Source: Callorhinus ursinus
Taxonomy: Eukaryota; Chordata; Mammalia; Carnivora; Otariidae
DNA length: 64,000 bases
Reading direction: 5' to 3'
Assembly: GCF_003265705.1 (NCBI RefSeq)
Contig: NW_020312817.1
Span: forward strand, 48,229,825 to 48,293,824
In this document: one piece after another, positions 54,140 through 64,000 of the stretch
Layout of the letters: every line of letters starts with the position of its first letter
Numbering within the stretch: the stretch's first letter is position 1
Made by a program: the position numbers and the translations under genes
The notes under the pieces: generated by a model
Databases searched by the model: none
Told to the model about the DNA's origin: nothing
The model's input: the letters and a program-made list of their open reading frames with translations, nothing else

Positions 54140-54474
54140 AATTCTAGGAGAGTTAATGTTTAACTATAAACAAAAAACCCATAAAATATTGGGGAAAATG
54201 TTGGTAAACATACATATAAGTCTTTATAACGTGTAACAATATAGGTAGAATCAAGGAAAAAGTTACTATGCTTGAATACATAAAATGGAAAATATCTACA
54301 TTTATATCTACCTATAGTTGTACATATAGATACACATAAAACACACACACACACACATATTTATAGTTTCAGAAAATAATAACAAGGGAAATTGTACATG
54401 TTAATTTTTAAACAGATTATAAAACTAATACAGTATCATTCAAAATTTTTTATGTTTGTATTAATTTGTTCCTT
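54140..54474. other. AT-rich segment with a (CA)n tract
   Basis: (CA)n at 54340-54357, otherwise nothing recognised. Confidence 0.4.
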
Positions 54475-54722
54475 TTGCTAAGACCTGGGCCATCAAAGCA
54501 AAGAACTAAGACAGAGTCTGTGCCTCAAGTGGAGGTGGATAATTAATAATCCACTAACCTAAAGTGTTTATGTGCTATGAATGGGAAACACAGAGAATTA
54601 TGATAACATGTAATAGAAGACATAATCCAGCTGAGTTGAGGAAGGGCAACAAGGAAGAATCCCTTGATTTTTTTAGATGAGAACTCTGAGAGGTACCTGG
54701 GAACTAACTAGAAGGAAATAAA
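54475..54722 (-). mobile_element. L2-like fragment, reverse strand
   Basis: AAAGAACTAAGACAGAGTCT, GTGCCTCAAGTGGAGGTGGA, then TGTGCTATGAATGGGAAACA resemble reverse L2, weakly. Confidence 0.45.
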
Positions 54723-57139
54723 CCTTAAATAAAAGTATAATTTTCACATTCACAGAATGGCAGGTAAATTTTTATTTTATTAAATAAACTTTTTTATAAT
54801 TTTAAATAATATATTGAATTGCTTTTATAAATTGAGAAAGCAAAGCACATATCACAAAAATAAAATACAATAATGAACAACTAAAAACTGGTTTTTCTTT
54901 CATATTATAGCTTTTCCCAATAATACAAATGTATTTTGTTTGAGAGGATTTCAATCCTCAAAGTGAAAAGGTGATTTTTTTCTTTTTTAGTTTATCTTGG
55001 AAAGTCCCAAAGTAATTAGTAAATTAAATGTCGAGTGAATCAGAATTTTTGTTGAAACTGAAACATGATTATTTTTCATTTGCCAGGGCCTGGCAAAGTG
55101 ACTAAATATATATGCATCTTGAAAGGAGATGGAGGAATTCAGAGTGGGCACAATGCACACTGACTATAGGTGGGTATTGATTTCTAAGTGTCAAGTGAGA
55201 AAACTAGAAATAGAACACAGAGCGAGAGACAGAAGAAAAGTGAATGGGAGGGAAGGAGACAGAAGGGGCCAGGAAGGGAGGGGAGGGAAAGTGAGGGGAG
55301 AAAACAGGTATCCGGGTGCACAGGTGGTAGGCACACATATGCCTGCTCAAATATACCACCAGGGTGTACAAACTGTCAATGCCTCAAAATAATGGGACAT
55401 TGAAAACCTTTTTACTTTATTTATTTGGTTTTGCTAGCATTGTTCTTATTCGTAGGAAGAAACCAATAAGCACTTAAGTTTGCCAGTACAACCTGAAGCC
55501 CATGGAGTTTTTAACCTTACAAATCCTTCTAAGAAATATAACTTCCTAATCACAATCTCCTCTGCAAGAAGTGGGAAAAAAAAAAAATGTTTCATTTACA
55601 AAAAATCATCTTTTGTTTTTGAGGCAAAGGAAAATCTAGCAATAACTCTTTTTTGTTTGAAATTAAGAAAATTTAAATTTTCTGTCGCTTTAACCTAATG
55701 GGTTCAGATTTATGCCAATATTTGGCTTCACCAAGGACCATAATTTCTGTACCTAATGTTATGGAAATCATAATGAACAAGATGATGGAAAAGGAGAGGC
55801 ATAATTTTAAAGTTAGACTGGCGTGGCTGTTTCTAATATTAGCGAAGGTTATTTAGCCTTCCAGAGCATCCGTTTACATCTGTAAAAATCAGCTGTGTCA
55901 AAATAACATGATGTGTATGTTAAATCAGTTTTTGGTAAGCAGTAGAGGAATGAATAAAAGATAACCCGTTAATGTATTAATAAATACTCAGGACGGCATA
56001 CAAATGTTTTAGCCAAACTACTTTTGCTGTTTCATCATTCTGTTCTTTGGATTAAGACTCAAGAAATGGCAGGGTTGTTGGGTTTTTTTCCTGTGTTCAA
56101 AGTTCTTATTCGCAGGTGGTTTCCCTTATACTTCCATCTCTTATGTTTTGATTTAAGATGACAACATTTCTTTTCAGAATTATGAAGAATAGTCTTCAAG
56201 TGAAAAATAATTCTAAGCTATGTGTCTGTCATATTAAATAAATTAAAAACCCCACCAATCCACCTAAAACCGGGAAGAACTGTGAGCGACCATTTTTGGT
56301 AGGCAATTTCCTCGCAAAGAAATACCCTATGGTTGAATTACAGAAAAGCCTGGATGAAAAAGGCATTAGTGTTAACTGAGGAAGCCCAGACTGCATTTTA
56401 CTCACGAGATTTAGGTTTGAGCTGATCAAAGAGTACTTAATAAATCCACTTGGGCAAAGTTATGGCACTTGGGGGAGATTTGAAATAGGACTATAATTGT
56501 GAAAAGTTCATGGGATGCCAATTCATACCAGCGACTGTAATAAAGGTGGCCAGAAGTAACAGGTCTGGGACTGTGGCTCAGAAAATTTTCCAAGGTAAAA
56601 CAGCCACTGAAAAGGTGTTATACACAAAAATAGAATTTTCTTTCATGATGCACAGCAGCTGAGGTTTTCAAGAGACAAAGAACCTAGCAACTCGATGGAT
56701 AATAGTGTGTTTGCTACTAGAAAGCAGAGGAAATAAGGAGCTGAAGATGGGAGGCTTGAATAAACCAGAGAGGACTGAAATGCCATGTGCTTTGATAGTC
56801 ACCAAGCAAAATACAAAGTTTAGACTGTGGGTGGAGACCTTAGAACTACAGAGAAAGTATCTTTCTTTCTTTTTTTTCTTTTTCTTTCCGCTTCATTTGT
56901 TGGATTATGTAGAGAAGAACAGCCTTCTGCTTAAATGGTCTGCTGCACATTCACCTATTTGGGGACAGAACGTGAGCATCCTAAATGGAATAAATTCATC
57001 CTGTCTCGATGATACCCGATGCAATATTTTATAACCTATTGCATTAAATGCAACCTCTATATCTTGTACACAATTCGCTGGCATTAGGCAAATTCTTAAA
57101 CCAAGGGTCACTTGACTCTCTTATTAGAGTTTTTCTCTA
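54723..57139. other. Repeat-poor segment with a purine tract
   Basis: About 2.4 kb with no recognised interspersed repeat. 55194-55308 is almost purely purine and contains a G-quadruplex pattern (55275-55297). 55690-56100 has conserved-non-coding texture and some CpGs. Frames of 71-109 codons have no domains. Confidence 0.4.
55275..55297 (+). other. Potential G-quadruplex
   Basis: Four G-runs (GGG, GGGG, GGG, GGGG) separated by loops of 1, 1 and 7 bases, meeting the usual G3+ N1-7 rule. It lies within a 110-base purine-rich tract, which could also form a triplex. Confidence 0.6.
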
Positions 57140-57282
57140 TAATTAGGAATCACCTAGGTACCTGTGAAAAATTACAATCTCCATCTCCCAACATTCAGGT
57201 TCTGATTCGGTAGATCTCAGGTAGGGCAGAGTTAACAAATGTCTGAAGTGACTCCAAAGGTAGGTATTCGAGAGAACAACAA
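57140..57282 (-). mobile_element. MER5/MER20-like hAT remnant
   Basis: GGAATCACCTAGGTACCTGT and GGTTCTGATTCGGTAGATCT are hAT MER-type core words; the ends are lost. Strand is uncertain. Confidence 0.4.
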
Positions 57283-57829
57283 ACTCTCTACCCATCCATT
57301 TATCAAACAGAAAAATAAGAAATTCACTTAGATCCTAATTGTTCCATTTTTTTCCCACTCCTTAGCCTTCAAGAAAATAATAAGTTAAGAAGCAGACCCA
57401 TCAGTGGATGCTAAAAGCAGTGGGTGAAGTTTGATATTTTCATAATCTGGAAGTAGCTCTCCAAGAAATATGTATTAATTGTGCTACTTAATAAGTAAAT
57501 TTGAATTGACCTTACAGTGATGACATCTGGCAGACACATTTTTAGCCACGTGATAAAAGTGAACATCAGCTGCCATGGGACAATCAACCTTGGATTGAAT
57601 AGAGTAACAAGTCTGTGATATTTCTGCCAAAACCACATAACCTGAATATGTCATGAAATTAACTGGGCTCTACAGTTTAAAAGTATTAAGTCATGAAAGC
57701 CAAGGAAGGACTGAGAAATTGTTCCAAAGTGAAGGAGACTAAGGCAACTTGACAACTAAATCCTATACAGGATCCCAGATTCAATGCTGGACCAGAAAGA
57801 AAAGAGGAAAAAAAAAAAGCAGGTCAAAT
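57283..57829. other. Unassigned segment
   Basis: No repeat or gene recognised; one 75-codon reverse frame without motif. Confidence 0.4.
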
Positions 57830-58228
57830 ATGTTTGTGTGATTCTTTCTTTGATTGTTGCTATAAGTGACAACACTGGGATAGTGGAAAGAAATTTGAAT
57901 GGAGGTTGAGGGTAAGGTGGTCATACTGTACCAATGTTAATTTCCTGATTTTGACGAATTTACTGCTGTTATGTACGAGAGTAGCCTTGTTTTAGAAAAA
58001 TATACATTCAACAATTTAAAGTTAATGGGGTATCATATCTGTGTCTTATTCTTAAATGATAAAGAAAATACAGAGAAAGGTAGACAGACAGAGAGAGAAT
58101 GATAATGCAAATGTGGTCAAATGTTAAGAAAAGTAGAATCTGAGTGAAGGGTATGCAGATGTTGTACGTTCTTGAAACTTTTCTATGATTTTGAAATCAC
58201 TTCAAACGAAAAAGTAAAAATTGAGAGA
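57830..58228 (+). mobile_element. L1M 3' UTR
   Basis: ACTGTACCAATGTTAATTTC, CTGATTTTGACGAATTTACT, AATGCAAATGTGGTCAAATG and ATGATTTTGAAATCACTTCA match an old L1M 3' UTR end to end. Confidence 0.7.
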
Positions 58229-58289
58229 GAGGGAGAGAGAGCACAATCTCAAATTTATCATTATAAAATAGCAATGTGAATTCCTAGTA

Positions 58290-58912
58290 TGAGCAACAAG
58301 CACCAGGCTTTATATTTATCCCACTATATGCCATTTACAAGGGATAGATCTAATATATAAAGTCATAGAAATGTTGAAAGTCAAAGATATGTCTGGCAAA
58401 TACTACCCAAAACAAACTGGTACAGGTATACTAATGAGAAACAAAGCAAGTATTAGGTACAAAGCTTTGCAAGAAATAAGGGAAGGTTGTGATAAGACTT
58501 TTAATTGGTTAGTTTTAAATTTATATATGCACCTAATTACACAGTATCAAAACATAAGACATAAAGCAAAAACTGACAGAACCATAAGCAGAAATAGACA
58601 AGTTCACAGTGAAATGAGAGATTTTAACACATCATTCTGGAACCAATAGCTCAAGCAGACAAGAATCAGTAGCACATGGAAACTTGTACATTAGCAAGCT
58701 TGACATATGAGCTTACATAGAATACTGCACCCATACCTGCAGTATATTTTGAAGCACATATTATTTTGAAGCACATACAGAATACTTACAAAAACTTCCC
58801 AAATATTTGCACACATAAAATAAGTCTCATTACATTTTAAAGGATTGGTATCACATGGCTGACATTCTCTAACCAAAATGCAATAACGAAGAAATCAATA
58901 ACTGAAAGATAA
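58290..58912 (+). mobile_element. Old L1M, ORF2 N-terminal half
   Basis: AAATGTTGAAAGTCAAAGAT, GGTATACTAATGAGAAACAA, TATATATGCACCTAATTACA, AACCATAAGCAGAAATAGAC and CATAAAATAAGTCTCATTAC follow ORF2, endonuclease side. A 92-codon frame (58371-58649) is a relic of it. A 17-base unit (TATTTTGAAGCACATAT) is duplicated near 58745. Confidence 0.75.
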
Positions 58913-59149
58913 CAATGTATATTATATAAGCCTGGAATCCCCTGTATATGGGAATTCCAGATCTAGTTTACCACAGTCCCTATTAGTCCCTATTGGCCAG
59001 AAGCAGGACAGAATGAAGTGGTTATTCATCATTATGCAATGATGCGTTACCATTACTAGCCATTCTGTTGGTTTGCATGGTAAACAGATTTTCTTGATAC
59101 TCATGTCACTATCTAAAATGGGCAAGGAGAGACAAGCCAATGGGAATAT

Positions 59150-60215
59150 TTCAAGAAAAATGGGTATATAATGTATTCACTGAGGAAAGAAAGTGGGTGT
59201 TAGGAGATTATGACTTAGTATGTTATGATTAGGCAAACCATAATGCAAACTATGATCAGTATACAGAAAAGGTGAGTGATGAAAAATCAATGAACTTCAA
59301 AGAAAGAACTGAAATTTCTAAACTTTTCAAGGTAAGTAAAATAAGCATTGCTATAGTGCAATGCCACTGTGTAATAAGTGAAAATTTCCTCAGGCTTTAA
59401 AACCTTTTGCAGGTGGTGAGCTTATTAAAAAAAAAAAAAGAAAAAGTGTCTAGGGAATGCCTCAGAAATTATGTGCATTAAGCAGAAATAATCAATTGCA
59501 AAAATATGCCCAGCCAGAAATATTGTATCTCAATGTATTGTAGATTTGGCTAAGCATTTATAAGACACAGTGCATGAAAAAGTTAAATCTTTTGTGGCAT
59601 TTTCTATTGCAGCTGTTGAAAGCACAGATATAAATAACACCACACAGTTAGCTATATTTATTCATGATGTCAAAAGGAATTTTGATGTGACCAAAGGACT
59701 TTTGGGCAGAATGCCCATGATAGGAATAACATCAGGAAATGATTTTTTGTGTATGTTAGGAAAATGGTCATGCTGGACAAATTCAAAATTAGTAGTCAAG
59801 ACTACAGACAGTGGGCCTATAATGGTCATTGCTGTCCAAGTTTAATTCAAGATAGCAACATGTTCCTAGGTTATAGAACATTGCATCATTCACCAGAGAG
59901 ATCTCTGTGCTAAAAGTGAAAAATGAAATTCATTGTCAAAGTAGCCTTTAGTACACAGACTGTGTGAATCTCAGACAACCCAGTAGTTGGCTTGATGAAT
60001 TAGACACTGTACTGTTGGAAAGGAGCTGGGTTAGTGGTGATACGGAGCTGAGGATATTTTTTAAACTATTCAAAAAAACTTTTCTTGCTTTGTGTTATCC
60101 AAGAAAAACCCCCAGACTAGTTTACCAGTCAAAACTGGATCAGATTTGCTCTTTTGGGTAGACATTCACAACCCACCTAAACCCTGAATATTTCTTTGAA
60201 TGGTGTTCATATGTA
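59150..60215 (+). pseudogene. hAT (Charlie/Buster-type) transposase, decayed but long
   Basis: Family-like blocks follow one another in order across about 1 kb. 59233-59271 reads ANHNANYDQYTEK, the end of a BED zinc finger. About 59415-59430 reads GGELIK. 59540-59560 reads IVSQCIVDLAKHL. The 91-codon open frame 59570-59845 reads VHEKVKSFVAFSIA, then ESTDINNTTQLAIFIHDVKR, then GITSGNDFL and KTTDSG, the region around the first two catalytic acids. About 60000-60060 reads SWVSGDTELRIFFKLF, and beyond it come TTHLN words. A working enzyme would bind transposon ends and cut them in the nucleus. Here there are stops at several places, a frame shift after 59845, and the first catalytic Asp position appears replaced. 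The N-terminal end and the C-terminal dimerisation domain are not visible. It could also be a copy of a domesticated ZBED-type gene. Confidence 0.65.
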
Positions 60216-60706
60216 CTTATAAAAAATGTATGATTCCATTCATTTCTAGAAAAATCGTGGCATTGGGAAGGCCTTAGCAAGGAATAATAACTAAGTCACC
60301 TTCCTACCCTGAAACTGGTTTCTAGAAATGAAAGTATTGCCTCAACTACACTCTTGAACTTGTGGAATTGAGGCCTAAATTCCAAAAACTATCATCTGAC
60401 TTTACATTTTATAAAAATGACCAAACATTTTGCAGTTAGCCTTCCTCTTTGAAGGAAGAACCAAACAGAAGATACTAAAGTAGAGTGCAGCCAAGGACTA
60501 GAAACCAAATACGACCATATTAAAATATAAGAATTCCACATGCACCTCAGATTAAGTTGTAGTAAAAACAAAAACAACTGTGCTAAAATACTATCCATAT
60601 TCAGAATTACCTATATCAGTTATTTTCACATTATGAAAATGAATAAAATGAAACACTGCCCCCACTTAAAAGCATTATGGTTGAATATTATTGAACACTG
60701 AAATTC
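60216..60706. other. Unassigned segment after the transposase relic
   Basis: No recognisable repeat; may be the decayed 3' part of the hAT element. No terminal repeat was found. Confidence 0.35.
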
Positions 60707-60720
60707 AAAATGCAAGACTA

Positions 60721-60930
60721 AGGGTGCCTGGGTGCCTCAGTGGGTTGAGAGTCAGACTCTTGGTTTTGGGTCAGGTCGTGATCTCGGGTCGTGAGATCCA
60801 GCCCCAAGTCAGGCTCTGCACTCAGTGGGGACTCTGCTTGAAGATTCTCTCCCACTGCCCCTCCCCTCGCTCACTCCTGCTCGCTCGCTCTCTCTCTCTC
60901 TCTCAGATAAATAAATAAATGTTTATTTTA
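60721..60930 (+). mobile_element. CAN-SINE, first of a tandem pair
   Basis: Head AGGGTGCCTGGGTGCCTCAG, middle GATCCAGCCCCAAGTCAGGC, older subtype. Perfect 14-base target copies AAAATGCAAGACTA lie at 60707-60720 and 60931-60944. Confidence 0.93.
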
Positions 60931-60944
60931 AAAATGCAAGACTA

Positions 60945-61086
60945 GGGGCACCTGGGTGGCTCAGTTGGTTAAGCGACTGCCTTCAGCTCAGGTCATGATC
61001 CTGGAGTCCCAGGATCGAGTCCCACATCAGGCTCCCTGCTCAGCAGGGAGTCTGCTTCTCCCTCTGACCCTCCCCCCTCTCATGTG

Positions 61087-61118
<32 letters not shown>

Positions 61119-61148
61119 CTCCCTCTTTCAAATAAAAAAAATTAAAAA
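60945..61148 (+). mobile_element. CAN-SINE, second of a tandem pair
   Basis: Head GGGGCACCTGGGTGGCTCAG, middle TCCCAGGATCGAGTCCCACA, CTCAGCAGGGAGTCTGCTTC, a (CT)n run and a tail. It starts immediately after the first SINE's right target copy, and a third copy (AAATACAAGACTA) follows at 61150-61162. It therefore re-used the same target. Confidence 0.94.
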
Positions 61149-61162
61149 AAAATACAAGACTA

Positions 61163-61399
61163 ACATTCATATCTTCGTTCTGTTAAAATAAGCTATAAGG
61201 GTTTGAGTTCCAAATCAAAGAAATAACAAATAATGAAAGATCATAAACAATTATGTTATTCTATTTGTAGTTTTCATTTTCTGAATTAAAAAAAATCTCT
61301 ACTTCATACATTTCTATGTTATATATTTCTATCCTTTATCACTTATTTCTGTCATTTCCCTGACCCTTTTAACCATATATGTAGCCTCTTTTTTTTTAT
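61163..61399. other. Unassigned AT-rich segment
   Basis: Nothing recognised. Confidence 0.4.
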
Positions 61400-62372
61400 C
61401 TCCAGATTTTTAACTACCTCTTATCAATATTTTTGGATGTCTATGGCACATCAAACTCAACATCTCTAAACCTGAATTTAGGTTTATCTAATCTTATCTC
61501 AGGAATTCCTAATCCTGGCTTATCAGCCAGTCCCTTTAACCAGCCCTTCATGCTGAATCCAAATTGCTTTCCACCTAGAATGTCTCCTTCTCCATCACCA
61601 ATGCAGCCAGCTTTCTTCATAATAGCTTTCCTGTCTATCTTCTCCTTTGCAGTCACATTGCCTTGGGTTAATTCTCGGTCACTGTCACGTCAAGTGTCTG
61701 CAGTGTCCTCTTTGATATATTTCCTGCCTTCAAATTCTCCAGCCTTGGTCCATCCTGTGTAATATGCCAAAGTAAATCTTTTTCAATACACCACTGATGA
61801 GGGAGGGCCCTCTTATGCCTACACTGTTACTGAATTTGTGCTACTATTGACCACCCACAGTATAAAGGTTGTGCTCCTTAGCCTGGCAGAGAGTCCCTGT
61901 GGTCTGCTCCCACCCTAACTCTCAACGTCCTGATGCCCACAACTCCCCATCATGCATATTCTCAAGTAACTAACAGATTACCCAATGCACTGCAATAGTA
62001 TTTAACCTTTCCCCCACATTCTTCTCTTAGCTCATGACCAGAATGCCCTTCTGCCCCATTTCTACAGGCATTACACACTTGAAATTCGCTGAGAGTCAAT
62101 CTCAAATGTTCTCACCACAAACACACACACGGCAACCATGTGATGTAGCAGGTATGTTAATTAGCTTGACTGTGGCAATCATTTCACCATATCAAAAGCA
62201 TCCCGTTTATGCCTTAACCATATCCAATTTTTATTTGTTGAAAAAGAACTCTCTCACCACTAGAATGTGAGCAGGACATGGATTTCTTTGTCAGTTTTGT
62301 TTATTGCTATGTACACAACATGCTGACCGGTGCCTGGCCTGCAAGAGTGCTCAATCAATACTCGTTCAATGA
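61400..62372 (+). mobile_element. L2 LINE, long 3' portion, interrupted by an L1 tail
   Basis: TGGATGTCTATGGCACATCA, CAAACTCAACATCTCTAAAC, then the C-terminal ORF2 region, AATGCCCTTCTGCCCCATTT and the end CCACTAGAATGTGAGCAGGA, ACTCGTTCAATGAA. It is the longest L2 in the window. The frame is closed by stops (109 codons at most). Confidence 0.7.
62139..62243 (+). mobile_element. L1M 3' end fragment inside L2
   Basis: GGTATGTTAATTAGCTTGAC, TGTGGCAATCATTTCACCAT and CAATTTTTATTTGTTGAAAA are the closing words of an L1MA/MB 3' UTR. The L2 order resumes right after it. Confidence 0.6.
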
Positions 62373-62436
62373 AAAAAAAAATGATACAGAGAAGACCTCC
62401 CAGGTTAATAAAATGCTTCCTGAGAATCTAGAGAAG

Positions 62437-62600
62437 AACATTCATTCACCCAACAAATACTTCTTAGGTTTCAGTGATGATTCAGGGGCAGTGCTAGACA
62501 CTAAGTCTAGCACTAAGGCAGGGGGGTGGACAAAAATGTAAATACAATCGCTACCATCATGGAGCTGACAGTCTAGTGTGGAATCACTGAGGAAACACAA
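62437..62600 (-). mobile_element. L2/MIR-like fragment, reverse strand
   Basis: TTCACCCAACAAATACTTCT, TACCATCATGGAGCTGACAG, then GTCTAGTGTGGAATCACTGA resemble reverse L2. Confidence 0.5.
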
Positions 62601-63259
62601 CCAACCAAACAACAACGATATGCACCTGAAGTCAGTGGTCAGCAAGGAGCTGTTCAGAGCACGCACGGAGTTCCATGGTTCTCTCTACTGGTCTGCAGTG
62701 AGTCCCGCCATGCTGCCCTGAAGGTGAAAGGGGCCAGGAAGCTGGGACAGACACAGCCAGCACCAGCTCTCCTTCCCTCTGAATTAAGTTAGTGGGCTGG
62801 CAGCAGGGAGGAGGTACAAGTAAAGTCTATTTTCCTGGAGAACGGTAGAGTTTAGATTCGGGCACTGGCAGGAAGGCAGTTTTTCTGAAGTATTCCCATG
62901 GCTGCTTTCAGTAAGGTCCTCATTAGCCTTGATGCAGGTTTCCCTTGATGATGCCCTTTACCCTGACTTGGAGAGACTGCAGCTTTTAAGGAGGCAGTTC
63001 AGTCCCCACTGTGGCTCAGTCCTTGGCCTAATTTGGGTAGTACAATAATTCTCCCCAACTGTGAAGATGATGAGATGATTTTTCTGTGATTTCTTGTTTG
63101 AGAATTGATGACCAAAATCTACAAGGAAACCACCCAGCCTGTGAGTCTTTTGGACTCTGTTGCTGCTAAGCTGGTGTCCTGTTGGTATAACAGGCTCATT
63201 ATGCAGCTGGTCCCAAAGTGAAACGTCCCTGCTGCTCCCATAACTAGCTGTTTCAAATA
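62601..63259. other. Unassigned, slightly GC-richer unique segment
   Basis: No repeat recognised. Texture would fit conserved non-coding or exonic flank, but no frame or splice pair was found. Confidence 0.35.
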
Positions 63260-63380
63260 ATCACAGACTTCAGAATTTGAAAGTTCTGATAGATCATCTG
63301 ACCTAATCCCAGCATTTATTTTTTTAAAAAATTAGGAAACTGAGACCCTAAAAGGCTAAGTTGTTTCTATTTGACAAATG
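63260..63380 (-). mobile_element. MIR-family fragment, reverse strand
   Basis: GATAGATCATCTGACCTAAT, then AAATTAGGAAACTGAGACCC match a MIR3-like reverse core. Confidence 0.5.
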
Positions 63381-64000
63381 TAATTTAGGGGTTAAAGAGA
63401 CCTGGGATAGCAATGCAACCTGAGTCATTAATGAGTGAAGCTTGTTAAAAGGTTCAGGATCTTCCTTACATAAAGTGTAATATTTTAAGGTAGCAGGAAA
63501 AGTACCTCCAAAGGTGTGTGTAATCTTTCATGGCCTTAATTCCATGTGGCTCATGACACTACACAACACCTCACAGATACCATTTTCATCCAGGCAAAGA
63601 GTTATTTACCCATGGCCTTGGCCACCTGTCTGGGCTGTCTCATTAAGAGGACACACTTGGAAAGCTTTCATACTGAATGCCATGTTGAAGCAGTGCTGAA
63701 AAACATCCATCCTGAAGTCAGAGCTACCTTGCAAACTTAACAATGGGGCTACTGGAGGCTAACACAGCCAAAGAATCATTTGTTTCCTTGAACTTTAAGG
63801 ATGTCTTTTAAAAAGCAATATAATGAGAATAGTATATGGTCATTTTTCCTTTTGTTCTTCAACAAATGTCTACAGAAAAAATAATGAATGGAAAGCAAAG
63901 TTTCTGTCATTCAATCACTAGTGGAGATGGAAATTCTTGTATGGTATGTGGTTTGCCACATCTGACCATCAGTTTTCAGAGGCAAGGATGCCATGAGACA
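63381..64000. other. Unassigned segment to window end
   Basis: No repeat or gene recognised. Two overlapping frames (61 and 64 codons) near 63514-63740 have no motif. Confidence 0.4.

Noticed and set aside
55129..55403. Arg/Glu/Gly-rich frames of 71 and 87 codons
   Set aside because: Translation of a purine tract; the two frames overlap and neither has a domain.
61433..61762. 109-codon forward frame
   Set aside because: Falls in an ancient L2 C-terminal region, which explains its length.

Overview
This window looks like nuclear DNA of a caniform carnivore. It carries at least 17 copies of the lysine-tRNA-derived CAN-SINE on both strands, most with intact target-site duplications (TSDs), and two 5'-truncated carnivore L1 3' ends. 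I saw no copy with the very young dog-type SINE head, so an arctoid (seal, bear, weasel or relative) is more likely than a dog. That species call is an inference. I found no protein-coding gene, tRNA, rRNA or snRNA gene. Every open frame is short (under about 140 codons), falls in a repeat or low-complexity DNA, or overlaps equally long frames on the other strand. The best reading is intergenic or deep-intronic sequence, about 37-40% GC by eye, made of layered transposable elements with unique stretches between them.

Layout. 1-6.2 kb: MER20 and MER5A DNA-transposon pieces, an old L1M, an L2, then five CAN-SINEs, one of them driven into another in opposite orientation. 6.2-12.8 kb: largely unique DNA, a young L1 3' end, L2s, a decayed hAT transposase with its 3' terminus, and a target duplication flanking only an A-rich tail. 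12.8-24.7 kb: a tandem SINE pair, MIRs, MaLR LTRs, AT/TG microsatellites and a unique segment (22.9-24.7 kb) that looks regulatory. 24.7-33.1 kb: L1M fragments, a possible short endogenous retrovirus holding a perfectly bounded MLT1 LTR, and an L2 > MIR > CAN-SINE nest. 33-45 kb: mostly unique DNA with MLT1 LTRs, an L1M and a palindromic SINE pair. 45-53 kb: L1M, MER1-like elements, a tandem SINE pair, a possible CTCF site and one LTR inside another. 53-64 kb: L1M pieces, a G4-capable purine tract, a long decayed hAT transposase, a third tandem SINE pair and an L2 interrupted by an L1 tail.

Nothing here works as a pathway or operon. What the window shows is insertion order: L2 and MIR first, then hAT elements and MaLR LTRs, then L1M, then CAN-SINEs and carnivore L1. 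Repeat family names come from remembered consensus sequences, and boundaries without a TSD are good to about 20-50 bases. I did not find a previously undescribed system. The leads most worth checking are the two hAT transposase relics, the palindromic SINE, the tail-only insertion, the nested LTRs and the unique, possibly regulatory segments.
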